From CAWAVN01 sp963825075 (GTDB taxonomy: Bacteria; Planctomycetota; Planctomycetia; Planctomycetales; Planctomycetaceae), in assembly GCA_963825075.1 (NCBI GenBank), contig CAWGRX010000030.1, positions 1 through 64,000 on the forward strand: a DNA stretch of 64,000 nt, in the 5' to 3' direction. Positions 34,430-44,025 of this stretch are shown in pieces. The notes beneath the pieces were generated by a model. That model was not told the DNA's origin. It saw only the letters and a list, made by a program, of their open reading frames with translations, and did no database searches. Within the stretch, counting starts at the first letter, position 1. Each line of letters opens with the position of its first letter. A program made the position numbers and the translations under genes.

Positions 34430-36355
34430 ATGATAAATCGTCTCTTCAATCAACTCGACAACGGCCGGCAACGGGCGATTGAATTGCCCCCGAACAATCC
34501 CGATGCGGAGCGGGCCGTGTTGGGTTCGGTCATTCTCAACAGTCCCGAAGCGATCGAAGCCGCCGGCGAAATTATCGCACCGGGCGATTTCTACAACGAC
34601 CTGCATCAAACGATATTCGCTTTGGCCCTGGAACTCGACCGCGACGGGCTGCCCTTGGATGCGGTGATTCTGGCCCAACGCTTGCCCCCCAAGAATGCGC
34701 CGGCCGACGGTTGGGCGCTGTTTCTTGCGGGAATCATGGAAGCCCCGCAAAGCACCGCCAACGTGCGGTATTACGCGGGCATCGTGGCCGAATGTGCCAA
34801 ACGCCGCCGGCTGCTCACGCGAACGAAGGCCGTGCAAGCGGCATTGCTGAACCCCGCCGAATCCTGGGAAGAAATCCAAGCCCACTGGATGGGAGAAGAT
34901 GATCCCGCGGCCCTGTTCGATTCCTGCCCGCCTTCCGAAAAACCCGGCGAACTGGGGGCTTTCGAGCCGTTCCCCGTGGATTGTCTGCCGAAGCCCTTGC
35001 GGGAGTTTACGTCCCGCGCCGCCCTGTCCGCCGGCTGCGATCCCGCCTTCATTGCTCTGCCGATTCTCTCCGCCTTGGGCGGATGCGTGGGCATCTCCCG
35101 GGTGCTTCGGATCAAAGAGGAATGGATCGTCCCGCCCGTGATTTGGACCTGCACCATCGGCGAATGGGGAACGGGCAAATCCCCCGCCATGAAACTGGCC
35201 CTAGGGCCGCTGCGGGCGATTCAAAGCCGCTGGTTTGCCGAATACGGTGAAGACCTCGAGCGCCACGCCCAAGACAAAACCCGGTACGATGCGGACCTGA
35301 TGGAATGGAAACGGGCCGGCTGCCGCCGCGGGGATCCGCCGCCCGATCCGCCGACCCTGCCCACCGCCCGCCGGCTGTTGGTCGATGACACGACAACCGA
35401 AGCCCTGCCCGTGCGGTTGATGGAAAACCCGAAAGGGCTGTTGGTGCAGCGCGATGAATTGAGCGGCTGGTTTCAGAGTTTCAATCAGTACCGTTCGGGA
35501 AACGGCGGGGATGTGGCGAAATGGCTTTCGCTGTTCGATGCGGATTCCATCACCGTGGATCGAAAGACTTCCGTTCCGGTGACTCACATCAGGCGAGCGG
35601 CGGTTTCGATCACCGGGGGCATTCAGCCTGAGATCCTGAAATCCGTTTTGGGGCGGGAACATTTTCAGAACGGACTGGCCGCGCGGTTTCTGATGGCCAT
35701 GCCGCCCCGCACGCCCCGCCGCTGGATTGATGCCGAAGTGGGAGAAACCGCTCAAGCTCAACTGGCCGACGTTTATCAGGGACTCTTGGACCTGGAACCC
35801 GATCAAGATGAAAAGGGCATGCCCCGCCCCAAGCTGGTGGGGCTGACTCCCGACGCCCGGACCGAATGGATTGCATTCATGGATCGGCACGGAGAGGAAC
35901 AAGCCGAACTCTCGGGCGCTTTGGCTTCGGCCTGGTCGAAACTGGAAAGCTACGCCGCGCGGCTGGCCCTTCTGGTGCATTTGGTGGAACTCGTGACGCT
36001 GAACGCCGAGAGCGAAGCCGTGGGGTTGGAAAGTCTGCGGGCCGGGATCCGTTTGGCGGAATGGTTCGGCCGGGAAACCAAACGCATCTATTCCGCCTTT
36101 CAGGTTCCCGGCGGGGCTGATGAAGGGCTGATGGAATTGCGGGATCTGGAAGTGGTCATCAAAGCCAACGGCGGATCCATCACGCCCCGCGAGCTGCAGC
36201 GCCGCCGAAGCCGCTACCGGTCCTGCGAAGAAGCCGAGAAAGCCTTGAACCGGTTGAAAAAGAAGCGGGGCGGGGAATGGCGGTTGGTGAAAACCCGCCG
36301 ACGCCCGCGCCGCGAGTTTCGGCTGCCGGATTTCGAGGACTGGCGAGCCGGCTGA
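34430..36355 (+). CDS. DnaB N-terminal domain fused to DUF3987 (replication-type protein of an integrative element)
   Basis: A 641-residue protein from the ATG at 34430 (a longer frame to 34325 lacks a start signal). Residues 15-115 match the DnaB_N helicase domain (PNNPDAERAVLGSVILNSPE, then IIAPGDFYNDLHQTIFALAL). The rest is a DUF3987-type domain with a degenerate P-loop (GEWGTGKSPAMKLA) and LVQRDELSGWFQSFNQYRSG, typical of phage and integrative elements. The DnaB RecA-like helicase core is replaced. It is probably involved in element replication, with no direct activity known. It is intact, unlike its IS neighbours. Confidence 0.75.
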   Translation: MINRLFNQLDNGRQRAIELPPNNPDAERAVLGSVILNSPEAIEAAGEIIAPGDFYNDLHQTIFALALELDRDGLPLDAVILAQRLPPKNAPADGWALFLAGIMEAPQSTANVRYYAGIVAECAKRRRLLTRTKAVQAALLNPAESWEEIQAHWMGEDDPAALFDSCPPSEKPGELGAFEPFPVDCLPKPLREFTSRAALSAGCDPAFIALPILSALGGCVGISRVLRIKEEWIVPPVIWTCTIGEWGTGKSPAMKLALGPLRAIQSRWFAEYGEDLERHAQDKTRYDADLMEWKRAGCRRGDPPPDPPTLPTARRLLVDDTTTEALPVRLMENPKGLLVQRDELSGWFQSFNQYRSGNGGDVAKWLSLFDADSITVDRKTSVPVTHIRRAAVSITGGIQPEILKSVLGREHFQNGLAARFLMAMPPRTPRRWIDAEVGETAQAQLADVYQGLLDLEPDQDEKGMPRPKLVGLTPDARTEWIAFMDRHGEEQAELSGALASAWSKLESYAARLALLVHLVELVTLNAESEAVGLESLRAGIRLAEWFGRETKRIYSAFQVPGGADEGLMELRDLEVVIKANGGSITPRELQRRRSRYRSCEEAEKALNRLKKKRGGEWRLVKTRRRPRREFRLPDFEDWRAG

Positions 36356-36662
36356 ATGACGTTTTTCCGTGAATCCCGCCGGAAAACGAAATCTGTCAGT
36401 GTCAATGGCGTCAGGCATCCAGAAACACGCAAACGCAAGAGGCCGCGAAACGCTAAATCATAGTTACCCGAAAACCGAATGGAAAAAATTACAAAACACG
36501 CCCAAGGCCGGCAAACCCTACCGATCCGCGGCCGGGCCGATGGAGAGGCCCCACCGCCTGAAAGAGCAAGACAAATAGGGCTGGCCATGAAAGCCACCCG
36601 CTGACGGTTACCCGAAATTGTCGAGGACGTGATAAGACCGACCGGCAAAGGAAAATCAAACA
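36356..36662. other. Non-coding stretch with the right 21-bp repeat
   Basis: About 300 bases with no gene that I can support. The reverse-complement copy of the 32299-32319 repeat lies at 36393-36413. The rest is unremarkable. Confidence 0.5.
36393..36413 (-). repeat. Right copy of the long-range 21-bp inverted repeat
   Basis: Exact reverse complement of 32299-32319, about 4.1 kb apart. See the left copy. Confidence 0.75.
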
Positions 36663-36863
36663 ATGCTCCAATTCCAGCCCATGAAACTCTTGGTCACCCA
36701 AAAGGAAGCCGCTGATCTGCTCAGCATGTGCGAGCGGAAGTTTTGGGAGGAAGTGAACCAAGGCAAAATCCCGAAGATCAAGTTAGGGCGCTCCGTGCGC
36801 TACGATGTGCGGGATTTGTTGGCTTACGTCGATCATTTGAAAGAAGCCCCGCCTTCCGAGTAG
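36663..36863 (+). CDS. Excisionase-like HTH protein (HTH_17 type)
   Basis: A 66-residue protein with AAAGGAA about nine bases before the ATG. The fold pattern is that of an excisionase/DNA-binding helix-turn-helix: LVTQKEAADLLSMCERKFWE, then GKIPKIKLGRSVRYDVRDLL. It lies directly upstream of the integrase gene in the same direction, the usual xis-int order. It probably controls excision direction of the element. Confidence 0.65.
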   Translation: MLQFQPMKLLVTQKEAADLLSMCERKFWEEVNQGKIPKIKLGRSVRYDVRDLLAYVDHLKEAPPSE

Positions 36864-36952
36864 AGTGGATGCACCTTTGCCGATTCGCGCGGTCCGGGGG
36901 AATGCAAGCCTTCGGGCCGCGCGGTCGGTGTCTTGCATAAAGGAACCCCATC

Positions 36953-38138
36953 ATGGCCAGTCTCTCCTGCCAATCGAACGGCACGAAAGTCATTCAGTTC
37001 AAAGACACCGAAGGCCGCCGCCGCACCATCCGCCTGGGCAAATGCTCGAAACGCGATGCCGAGACGATTCAAGCTCAAAGTCGAATCGCTTATCTTCGCG
37101 AAGAGCCAAGGTCATCCCCCAGGCGAAGAAACGGCCGCCTGGCTCGTGAAGCTCGACCGGGAAATGCTGGAACGCCTTGCCGTCCGTGGACCTGGTTGCC
37201 CCGCCCTCGGAAATGTTGCTCTTGCCCTTCATCGAAAGCTACATCGCCAAGCGCGAGAACGAACTCAAGCCCAACACGCTCCAAAACATGAAATGGGCGC
37301 TCGAGCATGCGCGGGAGTTCTTCGGCGAAGGCAGGGCTTTGCGGGAAGTCACCGTGGGCGATGCGGAAGACTTCCGCCGGCATCTGTTGGGCAAAGGCTT
37401 GGTGAAATCCACCGCACAAAAGAACTGCGGGATCCTCAAGCACTTTTTCGCGATGCGCCGTGAAGCACGAAATCATCGTGCGAAACCCGTTCCGCAATAT
37501 CCCGTCCAGCGTAAAGGGAAGCGGGAAGAACAAGGCGATCATCACCCGCGAGACGATCGGCAAAGTGCTTGAGGCCTGCCCGAACGCCGAGGCCCGGGCC
37601 CTGGTCGCGATGGCCCGCTACGGGGGCGTTCGCGTCCCATCGGAAATCGACGGCCTGAAATGGGAACACATCTTGTGGGACCGGGAGCGCATCGTGTTGC
37701 CCAGCCCCAAGACAGAACGCCACGAAGGGCACGATCAAAGGATCCTGCCCCTGTTCCCCGAATTGCGGCCGTACCTCAATGAGTTGTGGGACCTCGCGCC
37801 GGCCGGCGCTGTGTTCGTTTTCCCGACCTATCGCGACAAAAAAATGAATGTGCGGAACATGCTCAAAGCGGCCATCGCGCGGGCCGGTTTGGAGCAATGG
37901 CCCCGGCTCTTTCACAATCTGCGTGTGAGTCGGCAGACCGAACTGGAGGATCAATTCCCCACGCATGTTGTGTGTGCCTGGCTGGGCAATTCGAGAAGTG
38001 GCCCGGGAGCATTACCTTCAGGTCACGGAGGAACATTTCGCCCGCGCGCTGCAAAGCGCTGCACGCGATGCGGGCGCGCTGCAAAACGCGCTGCATCATC
38101 CTGCGGCACGGAGCACGCATCAAACGCTGAAAAAATAG
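36953..38138 (+). CDS. Tyrosine recombinase (phage-type integrase), frameshifted
   Basis: About 390 residues in five frames. The order is MASLSCQSNGTKVIQFKD, then FIESYIAKRENELKPNTLQN (core-binding), then the catalytic domain with ALVAMARYGGVRVPSEIDGL (first Arg), LFHNLRVSRQTELEDQFPTH (H-x2-R) and VAREHYLQVTEEHF (nucleophile Tyr). Shifts occur near 37075, 37175, 37455 and 37995. All catalytic residues are present. The enzyme would integrate or excise the surrounding element through site-specific recombination. It sits at the right side of the accessory region; chromosomal housekeeping genes begin at 38439. Confidence 0.75.
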
Positions 38139-38438
38139 AGCCTACAAAACAAGTGCGTGGAGAATGCGTGGTTGGTGCGCACGAGCGGAAAAGCTGGCCA
38201 GAATTCTTACGCAAACTGTAAACAAAATGTGGGGAAACAGCGGAGAGCCAAGGGTGGAGAGCGGAGAGCCGATCCGGTGTTCAGCCAACAAACTCGTTCA
38301 CGAGACATAATGCGTACCAATTTCGTTTGCCGTTTCGCCTTTGTGTTTTCCGGTTGCTGACAATAAAACAACAGAGGCCAAACTGCGAATGTCCCTGGGA
38401 AACCGGCCTTTTCTGCGATCGAACCTTGTGAACGAACC
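38139..38438. other. Intergenic region at the element border
   Basis: About 300 bases with no gene. A short direct repeat GCGGAGAGCC occurs twice near 38240-38270. The chromosomal junction or attachment site of the integrase may lie here, but I cannot identify it. Confidence 0.4.
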
Positions 38439-39515
38439 ATGTCCCGCACCCATGTTGAGACTCTGATCATCGGGCAAGGCCTGGCGGGGACCGTGCTGGC
38501 TTGGGAATTGCTGTGGCGGGGGAAATCGCTCGTTGTCATTGATGATGGCTCCTTTCCGTCGGCTTCCCGGATCGCGGCGGGGTTGGTGACGCCGATCACC
38601 GGCCAACGGCTGGTGCCGAGTTGGAGGTTCGCCGAGTTCTGGCCGGCCGCTTTGAAATTCTATCGCCGAGCCGAACGCGAAACCGGCCGATCATTGTTCG
38701 GCGAAACGCCCATGCTGCGGCTGTTCCGAACCGAGCAGGAACGCCAAAAGCTTTCGCAATCGCCAGTTGCCGATTTGCCGGTCCCCGTGAGTTTTCCTAA
38801 GCCGCTCGTGGACGAAACCGTCTTCAAAAACGATTGGGGCGGGTTTGAAATGATCGGAGGGCGGTTGGATGTCTCCGGGTTTCTGGAGGCTTCGCGAGAC
38901 TGGTTTGCGGAAAGAGGACTTCTGCAAACAGCCGATATCAATCTTCCGGATGATCTGGAATTGCGGTGCGAAGCCGTTGTCTTTCCCAGATGGGAAATGG
39001 AAGCGAAGCGGGTGATTTTTTGTGAGGGATTTGCGGCTCAAAAAAATCCCTGGTTTCGGCGGGTGCCGTTTGATGCGGCCAAGGGGGAGATTTTGACGAT
39101 CCGCGTGCCGGGCCTGGAGGAACGGCGGGTGGTTCATTGCGGGGTTTGGCTGGCTCCGCTGGGAGACGAATTGTTCCGCGCGGGGGCGACTTATGATCGG
39201 GAGAATTTGAACGACGTGCCCACTCAATGCGGACGGGAGGAAATCGGCCGGCAACTGAAAACGTTTTTGCGGTTGCCGTTTGAAGTCGTCGATCATCACG
39301 CCGCCGTGCGGCCGATTGTGCTGGGCCGGCATCCGCTGATCGGGCTGCATCCCCAATTTCCGCAGTTGGGCTACTTCAACGGCCTGGGTTCCAAAGGCAG
39401 CTTGCAGGCTCCATTCATCGCCCGTCATTTCGCGGAGTTTCTCCAAGGCAAAGGAGAGATCGAAGTCATCCTCAATCTCCAACTGCGATTTGGCCAAGCG
39501 CTATGGAACGATTGA
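38439..39515 (+). CDS. FAD-dependent oxidoreductase, MnmC-type oxidase-like
   Basis: A 358-residue DAO-family protein. The FAD-binding GxGxxG motif is IIGQGLAGTVLAWELL (9-24), followed by RIAAGLVTPITGQRLVPSW, a stretch close to the MnmC oxidase domain and related orphan oxidases. VDHHAAVRPIVLGRHPLIG and YFNGLGSKGSL near the C-terminus are also typical. It overlaps by 13 bases the next gene, which encodes an MnmM/YtqB-like methyltransferase. The pair fits the two-step conversion of cmnm5U to mnm5U in tRNA that bifunctional MnmC performs in enterobacteria. This is a well-supported inference; a different DAO substrate is possible. Confidence 0.7.
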   Translation: MSRTHVETLIIGQGLAGTVLAWELLWRGKSLVVIDDGSFPSASRIAAGLVTPITGQRLVPSWRFAEFWPAALKFYRRAERETGRSLFGETPMLRLFRTEQERQKLSQSPVADLPVPVSFPKPLVDETVFKNDWGGFEMIGGRLDVSGFLEASRDWFAERGLLQTADINLPDDLELRCEAVVFPRWEMEAKRVIFCEGFAAQKNPWFRRVPFDAAKGEILTIRVPGLEERRVVHCGVWLAPLGDELFRAGATYDRENLNDVPTQCGREEIGRQLKTFLRLPFEVVDHHAAVRPIVLGRHPLIGLHPQFPQLGYFNGLGSKGSLQAPFIARHFAEFLQGKGEIEVILNLQLRFGQALWND

Positions 39516-40069
39516 CCGATAAAGCCCACGAAATCGTCCTCTCTCATTTGCAGCCGGGCGATGTCGCGATTGACGCCACCGCGGGGAACGGATTCGACAC
39601 GCTGTTCCTCGCCGAAGCTGTGGAAGATGCCGGCCTCGTGTTTGCCTTCGATGTGCAACCGGCGGCCATCGAGCAAGCCGCCGCACGGTTGGAGGATGCG
39701 GGTCAAACGAATGTGCAACTCCTTTTGCAAAGTCACGCGGAGATGGCGAATCACATTCCGGCCGAGTATCACGGCCGAATCGCAGCGGTGATGTTCAATC
39801 TGGGCTACCTGCCGGGGTCTGACAAATCGTTTCTCACGGAACCGGAAACCACGCGGTCGGCGATTCTGAGTGCATTATGTTTGCTCCGAGCAGAGGGCGT
39901 TTTGAGCGTGCTCGCCTACACCGGGCATCCCGGCGGATTGGAGGAAGCCGCCGAGGTGATGCAATTGTTCCAAAGTCTTTCTCCGGAAGAATTTACCGTC
40001 GAAATCCACATCCCCAATCGGCCGCAGGCTCCGCAACTATTCGTGGTCACCCGACGTCATAATCCGTAG
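39503..40069 (+). CDS. SAM-dependent methyltransferase, MnmM/YtqB-like
   Basis: A 188-residue class I methyltransferase. The SAM-binding motif is IDATAGNGFDTLFLAEAV (23-40), followed by GLVFAFDVQPAAIEQA. The family hallmark MFNLGYLPGSDKSF (about 95-108) and LAYTGHPGGLEEA (138-150) match YtqB/MnmM, a tRNA methyltransferase that converts nm5(s2)U to mnm5(s2)U at the wobble position. It overlaps the FAD oxidase gene, implying translational coupling. Reaction: methyl transfer from S-adenosylmethionine to the aminomethyl group of wobble uridine. Confidence 0.78.
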   Translation: MERLTDKAHEIVLSHLQPGDVAIDATAGNGFDTLFLAEAVEDAGLVFAFDVQPAAIEQAAARLEDAGQTNVQLLLQSHAEMANHIPAEYHGRIAAVMFNLGYLPGSDKSFLTEPETTRSAILSALCLLRAEGVLSVLAYTGHPGGLEEAAEVMQLFQSLSPEEFTVEIHIPNRPQAPQLFVVTRRHNP

Positions 40070-40216
40070 TGGGCCGAGGATTTTCTTCCGAAAACTGTGT
40101 TTCTCCGCGGTCGAAATTCTCAAAATCCGTATGATACAATGCAGAAACCACAGTAGTTCCAAATTACGGTAAAAAGGGCCGAAGGCCCTCAAAATCCTCT
40201 CGTTCCATTGCCGCCC

Positions 40217-41071
40217 ATGAACCCTTTAGCTTCTCAACAGAATTCCGTGATCGATCAGGAACCGCCTTATTCGCCCGCCTGGCATCAGATGTTGGAACGC
40301 ATGCTGGGAGCGGCGGCGTGCCGGCAGTTGGGGTTTTATGCCATCCCGTCTGATATGCTGCTCTCGGTGGTAATTCCCATCTATAACGAGGAAAAGACCC
40401 TGCGGGAAATCGTCCAGCGAGTGCGGGCGGTGCCGATCCGCAAGGAAATCGTCCTGGTCGATGATTGCAGCCGGGACAAATCCCGCGAGTTGATGCAACA
40501 GCTCGCCGCCGAGGTCGCGGACGAAGCCGACGAAATGAATCACATCGTCACCGCGTTTCACGACGTCAATCGCGGGAAAGGCGCGGCTCTCAGGACCGGG
40601 TTTGAGCACGTCAGCGGGGATGTAGTTATCATTCAAGACGCCGACTTGGAATACGATCCTTCCGAATATCCCCGCTTGCTTCAGCCCATCATCGAGAACA
40701 AAGCCGACGTAGTTTATGGCAGCCGATTCTTGGGCGACCAGCCGCACCGGGTGCTGTATTTCTGGCATTATCTGGGCAACAAGGTTTTGACGACCTTGTC
40801 GAACTGCTTCACCAATTTGAACCTGACCGACATGGAAACCTGCTACAAAATCTTCCGCCGGCAGGTGGTCGATGATGTGGGACCCAAGCTCAAGCAGGAC
40901 CGCTTCGGCTTCGAGCCGGAAATTACCGCCCGCATCGCCCGCCGGCAGTTCCGGGTTTACGAAATGTCCGTCAGCTATTCCGGGCGGACTTACGAGCAGG
41001 GCAAAAAAATCGGCTGGCGGGACGGCGTCAAAGCCCTGTGGTGCATCATCCGCTACGGGGTTGCCGATTGA
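40217..41071 (+). CDS. Family 2 glycosyltransferase (dolichol-phosphate mannosyltransferase-like)
   Basis: A 284-residue GT2 protein starting at the ATG at 40217 (a TTG nine bases earlier is possible). The GT-A core is clear: LSVVIPIYNEEKTLREIV, then EIVLVDDCSRDKSRELM, NRGKGAALRTGFEHVSGD and the DxD-like IQDADLEYDP. The acceptor region LTDMETCYKIFRRQ and RFGFEPEITARIARR matches dolichol-phosphate/undecaprenyl-phosphate sugar transferases. No transmembrane C-terminal extension is seen. It probably transfers a sugar to a lipid carrier or polysaccharide. No partner genes adjacent. Confidence 0.88.
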   Translation: MNPLASQQNSVIDQEPPYSPAWHQMLERMLGAAACRQLGFYAIPSDMLLSVVIPIYNEEKTLREIVQRVRAVPIRKEIVLVDDCSRDKSRELMQQLAAEVADEADEMNHIVTAFHDVNRGKGAALRTGFEHVSGDVVIIQDADLEYDPSEYPRLLQPIIENKADVVYGSRFLGDQPHRVLYFWHYLGNKVLTTLSNCFTNLNLTDMETCYKIFRRQVVDDVGPKLKQDRFGFEPEITARIARRQFRVYEMSVSYSGRTYEQGKKIGWRDGVKALWCIIRYGVAD

Positions 41072-41163
41072 TGGCGAAATGGCACAGAAATGAGCGGCAC
41101 GGCGATAGCCGCCGGTTCCGCGTGCAAAACCGGTGGGCTAGCGCCATTTCGCTCACAAGACTC

Positions 41164-42491
41164 TTAGCCCACGAGTTCGCGGATGGGGGTGGGGCCGTCT
41201 GGCATGATGGTTACCGGGCGCTCGCGGATGTCGCGGACGTAGCTGTGCGGGTCGATTTCCATGAGGTGATAGATCGTCGCCAAAACGTCCCGGTAATCGA
41301 CGGGGCGGTCTTCGGCGTAGGCCGCGGTCTTGTCGGTCGAGCCGATGACCTGTCCCACAGGGACGCCCCCGCCGGTAATCAGGGCCGATTGCACCGGAGC
41401 CCAATGGTCGCGGCCGGCGTTTTTGTTGATCTTCGGCGTGCGGCCGAATTCGCCCCAGACGACCAACGTCACATCTTCGCTTAAGCCTCGCTCGTGAATG
41501 TCCTCGACGAGCGAAGCGATCCCGGCGTCGAACGTGGGCAGGTGCTTTTTCAAATGGTTGAAGTTGTTGCCGTGCGTGTCCCAAAAGCCGTAGGCGACAG
41601 TGACGACCCGCACGCCGGCTTCGACCAGCCGCCGGGCCTGGAGCAGTTGGTCGTTCCACATCGGCGCCCCATCGCCCAGATGCTTGGCCGAGCCGTCTTT
41701 GTATTTTTCGCGGACTTTAGGATCTTCCTTGCTGATGTCCAAAGCTTCGACGACTTGCGAAGACGTGAGCACTTCAAACGCCTTGCGGTAGCTCTCATCG
41801 ACATCCGCGAGCACGCCCGCATCGGCGGCCTTGCGGAAGGTGTTCAAGGAATCCAAAAGCTGCCGGCGTTTGTCGAATTGGGTGCGTTCGACATAGCGGA
41901 GCTTCATGCTGGCAAGGTCTTCGCCGTCGGCGCGGACCTGGTGGTATTTGCTCCCTAAATACCCCGCTCCGGTGCTGTTGTAGGGGCGATGCTGCATTGT
42001 GGGGAACAAATCCACAAAAGGCGGCACTGTGGGTCTGGTCGGGCCTTTGACCTTGGCGACCACCGAGCCGAAATTCGGATAGCCTTCCCGCTGGGTGTCC
42101 CGCATGTTGTGCCCGACCAGGCTTTGAAAGCTGGAATGCTCGTCCCGCTGCCCGACGACCGAGCGAATGATCGAGAACCGGTCCATCACCTGCGCGAGGC
42201 GGGGCAGTTTTTCGCTGATCTGAATGCCGGGCACGCTGGTGGGGATCGGCAAAAACTCGCCGCGAACTTCCGAGGGCGCTTCGGGCTTCAAATCGAAGGT
42301 GTCCTGGTGGGAGATCCCGCCGGAGAGATAGACCATGATCACGGCTTTGTGCTTTTGCCCGCCCGCGGACTTTTCGGCCTTTAACAATTGGGGAAGAGTT
42401 AATCCCCCGACCGCCAAGGCACAGCTTGAAGAAATGTTCGCCGATTCACACCATCACAGTAACTGTATTTCGCGCCAGGGAGGGAAAGCAT
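41164..42491 (-). CDS. DUF1501 protein, Tat signal frameshifted
   Basis: DUF1501 is a sulfatase-like family very common in Planctomycetota, with unknown substrate. The body (41164-42417) has VIMVYLSGGISHQDTFDLKP, then QRDEHSSFQSLVGH and a C-terminal LVVWGEFGRTPKINKNAGRD. A separate frame from the ATG at 42491 encodes MLSLPGAKYSYCDGVNRRTF and LQAV, a typical twin-arginine start. One missing G near 42421 separates it from LAVGGLTLPQLL. With the base restored the protein would be about 440 residues and exported. It is next to a second DUF1501 gene on the same strand. Confidence 0.82.
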
Positions 42492-42622
42492 GGCAGGGTC
42501 TCTTCAAACAAAGGAGGGCTTTATCAAATTTCGGCAAGGCAGGAGACGACATTCTAACGAAACCCGCTCCCGCCGGGCAATCAACCGATCCGAAATGATT
42601 GATCCGTCCGTCCGACATCGCA

Positions 42623-44025
42623 TTACAAAAGCCCTTCAATCGGCGGGCTGGTTTCGAGCTTGGAAAGAATCTCGCGCGGGACGCCGCGGGTGACGCGGAG
42701 GGTGCCGATGTCGAACAGCGTATGCATCACCGTGCCTAGCATTTTGTCGGTGCCGATCGGCTCGGTGAGCGGGACATCATTCTTGCGGCCCGACTGGCCG
42801 ACGACTCCGCCGGTGCCCAATCCGCCGCCCGCGAAGGCCAAGGTGCACAGGTTCGCCCAGTGATCGCGACCGCCCCGGCTGTTAACTTTGGGCGTCCGGC
42901 CGAAATCGCCCGTGATGACCAACAGGACTTTATCGAGCAAACCCCGCTCTTCAAGATCGCCCAAAAACGCCGACACCGCGCGGTCCACGGGCCGGCCGAG
43001 CATTTCCATCCCAGCGTAAATTCCGGGGTTATTGCCGTCGGCGTGCATGTCCCAGCCGGCGCTGTGTACGGTGACAAATCCGCAGCCGGCTTCGATCAGC
43101 CGCCGAGCCGTCAGCATGTGCCGGCCGAGCTGCGAATCGCGGAAGACTTTCTTGCCCACGCGGAACTTACTGGTGTCGTAGCGTTCCACGATCCGCGGGT
43201 CTTCCTTGTTCAAATCGAAGGCATCGGCGGCGCTGCCCAGGATCAAATCGAAGGCTTGCTGTTTATAGCGGTCGGCTCCATCCAACGCGGCCTCGGCTTC
43301 GGCCTGGCGCTTGAGGCCGTCGAGCGATCTCAAAAGCTCCCGGCGATCGTCCAAGCGGGCGGCGGGAATGTTGAGAGTCATGTTGTCCGTTGCGGGGCCT
43401 TTGCCTCCCGGGATGAACGGAGCATAAGACGGCCCCAGCGCGCGGGGCGGGACCCCTTTTCCACCCGACCTTTTTCATTCCGGTATTGGCCGTCCACCTC
43501 TTCGGAATTGAGGAGTGCAAACGTCGGCATGCCGGTGCGCGGATGGTTGGACCCCCGCATGCGGGCATACATCGACCCCAGGCTGAAACCCTGCATGCCC
43601 TGGCCGGTGGTGTCCGTGCCTCCGGTGAGAACGTGCACGATCGCCTGCACGTGCCCGCCGATGGGATGCCGAAACGACCGGACGACGGCGAATTTCTCGG
43701 CATGCTCCGCCAGCATCGGAAAGGTGCCCCCGAAAGAGAGGCCGGGGACGTTGGTTTGGACTTCGCCGGTGACGCTGTGATACGGAGCCGGGGCCGTCAT
43801 GTTGGGGTTGAAGGTTTCGATGTGGCTCGCCCCGCCGGAGAGAAACAGCAGCACCACGGCTTTGTCGCGAACGTAGCTCGGCTCATCCGCCGCGTGCGCC
43901 GCTTGGTGCGAGAGAAGCCAAGGCAGCGTCAACCCGCCCAAGCCCAGCGTCCCCGCCTGCAAAAAATCCCGTCGGGACATGCCCTGGCAATCCCGGTGAG
44001 CCTGTTTTGTGCAAAGCGTCAACAT
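42623..44025 (-). CDS. DUF1501 protein, Tat-exported, one frameshift
   Basis: The N-terminus has a twin-arginine signal (QGMSRRDFLQAGTLGLGGLT). VLLFLSGGASHIETFNPN and FRHPIGGHVQAIVHVLTGGT follow. The frame breaks near 43450 in a GGGG run: adding one G joins VEKG to PPRALGPSYAPFIPGGKGP and the second half (42623-43381). The second half has TVHSAGWDMHADGNNPG and LVITGDFGRTPKVNSRGGRD. Joined length is about 467 residues. The function of the family is unknown; members are secreted and often paired with DUF1549/DUF1553 genes, which are absent here. Confidence 0.85.

Noticed and set aside
38139..38438. tRNA-associated attachment site for the integrase
   Set aside because: No tRNA end or matching direct repeat was found beside the integrase gene.
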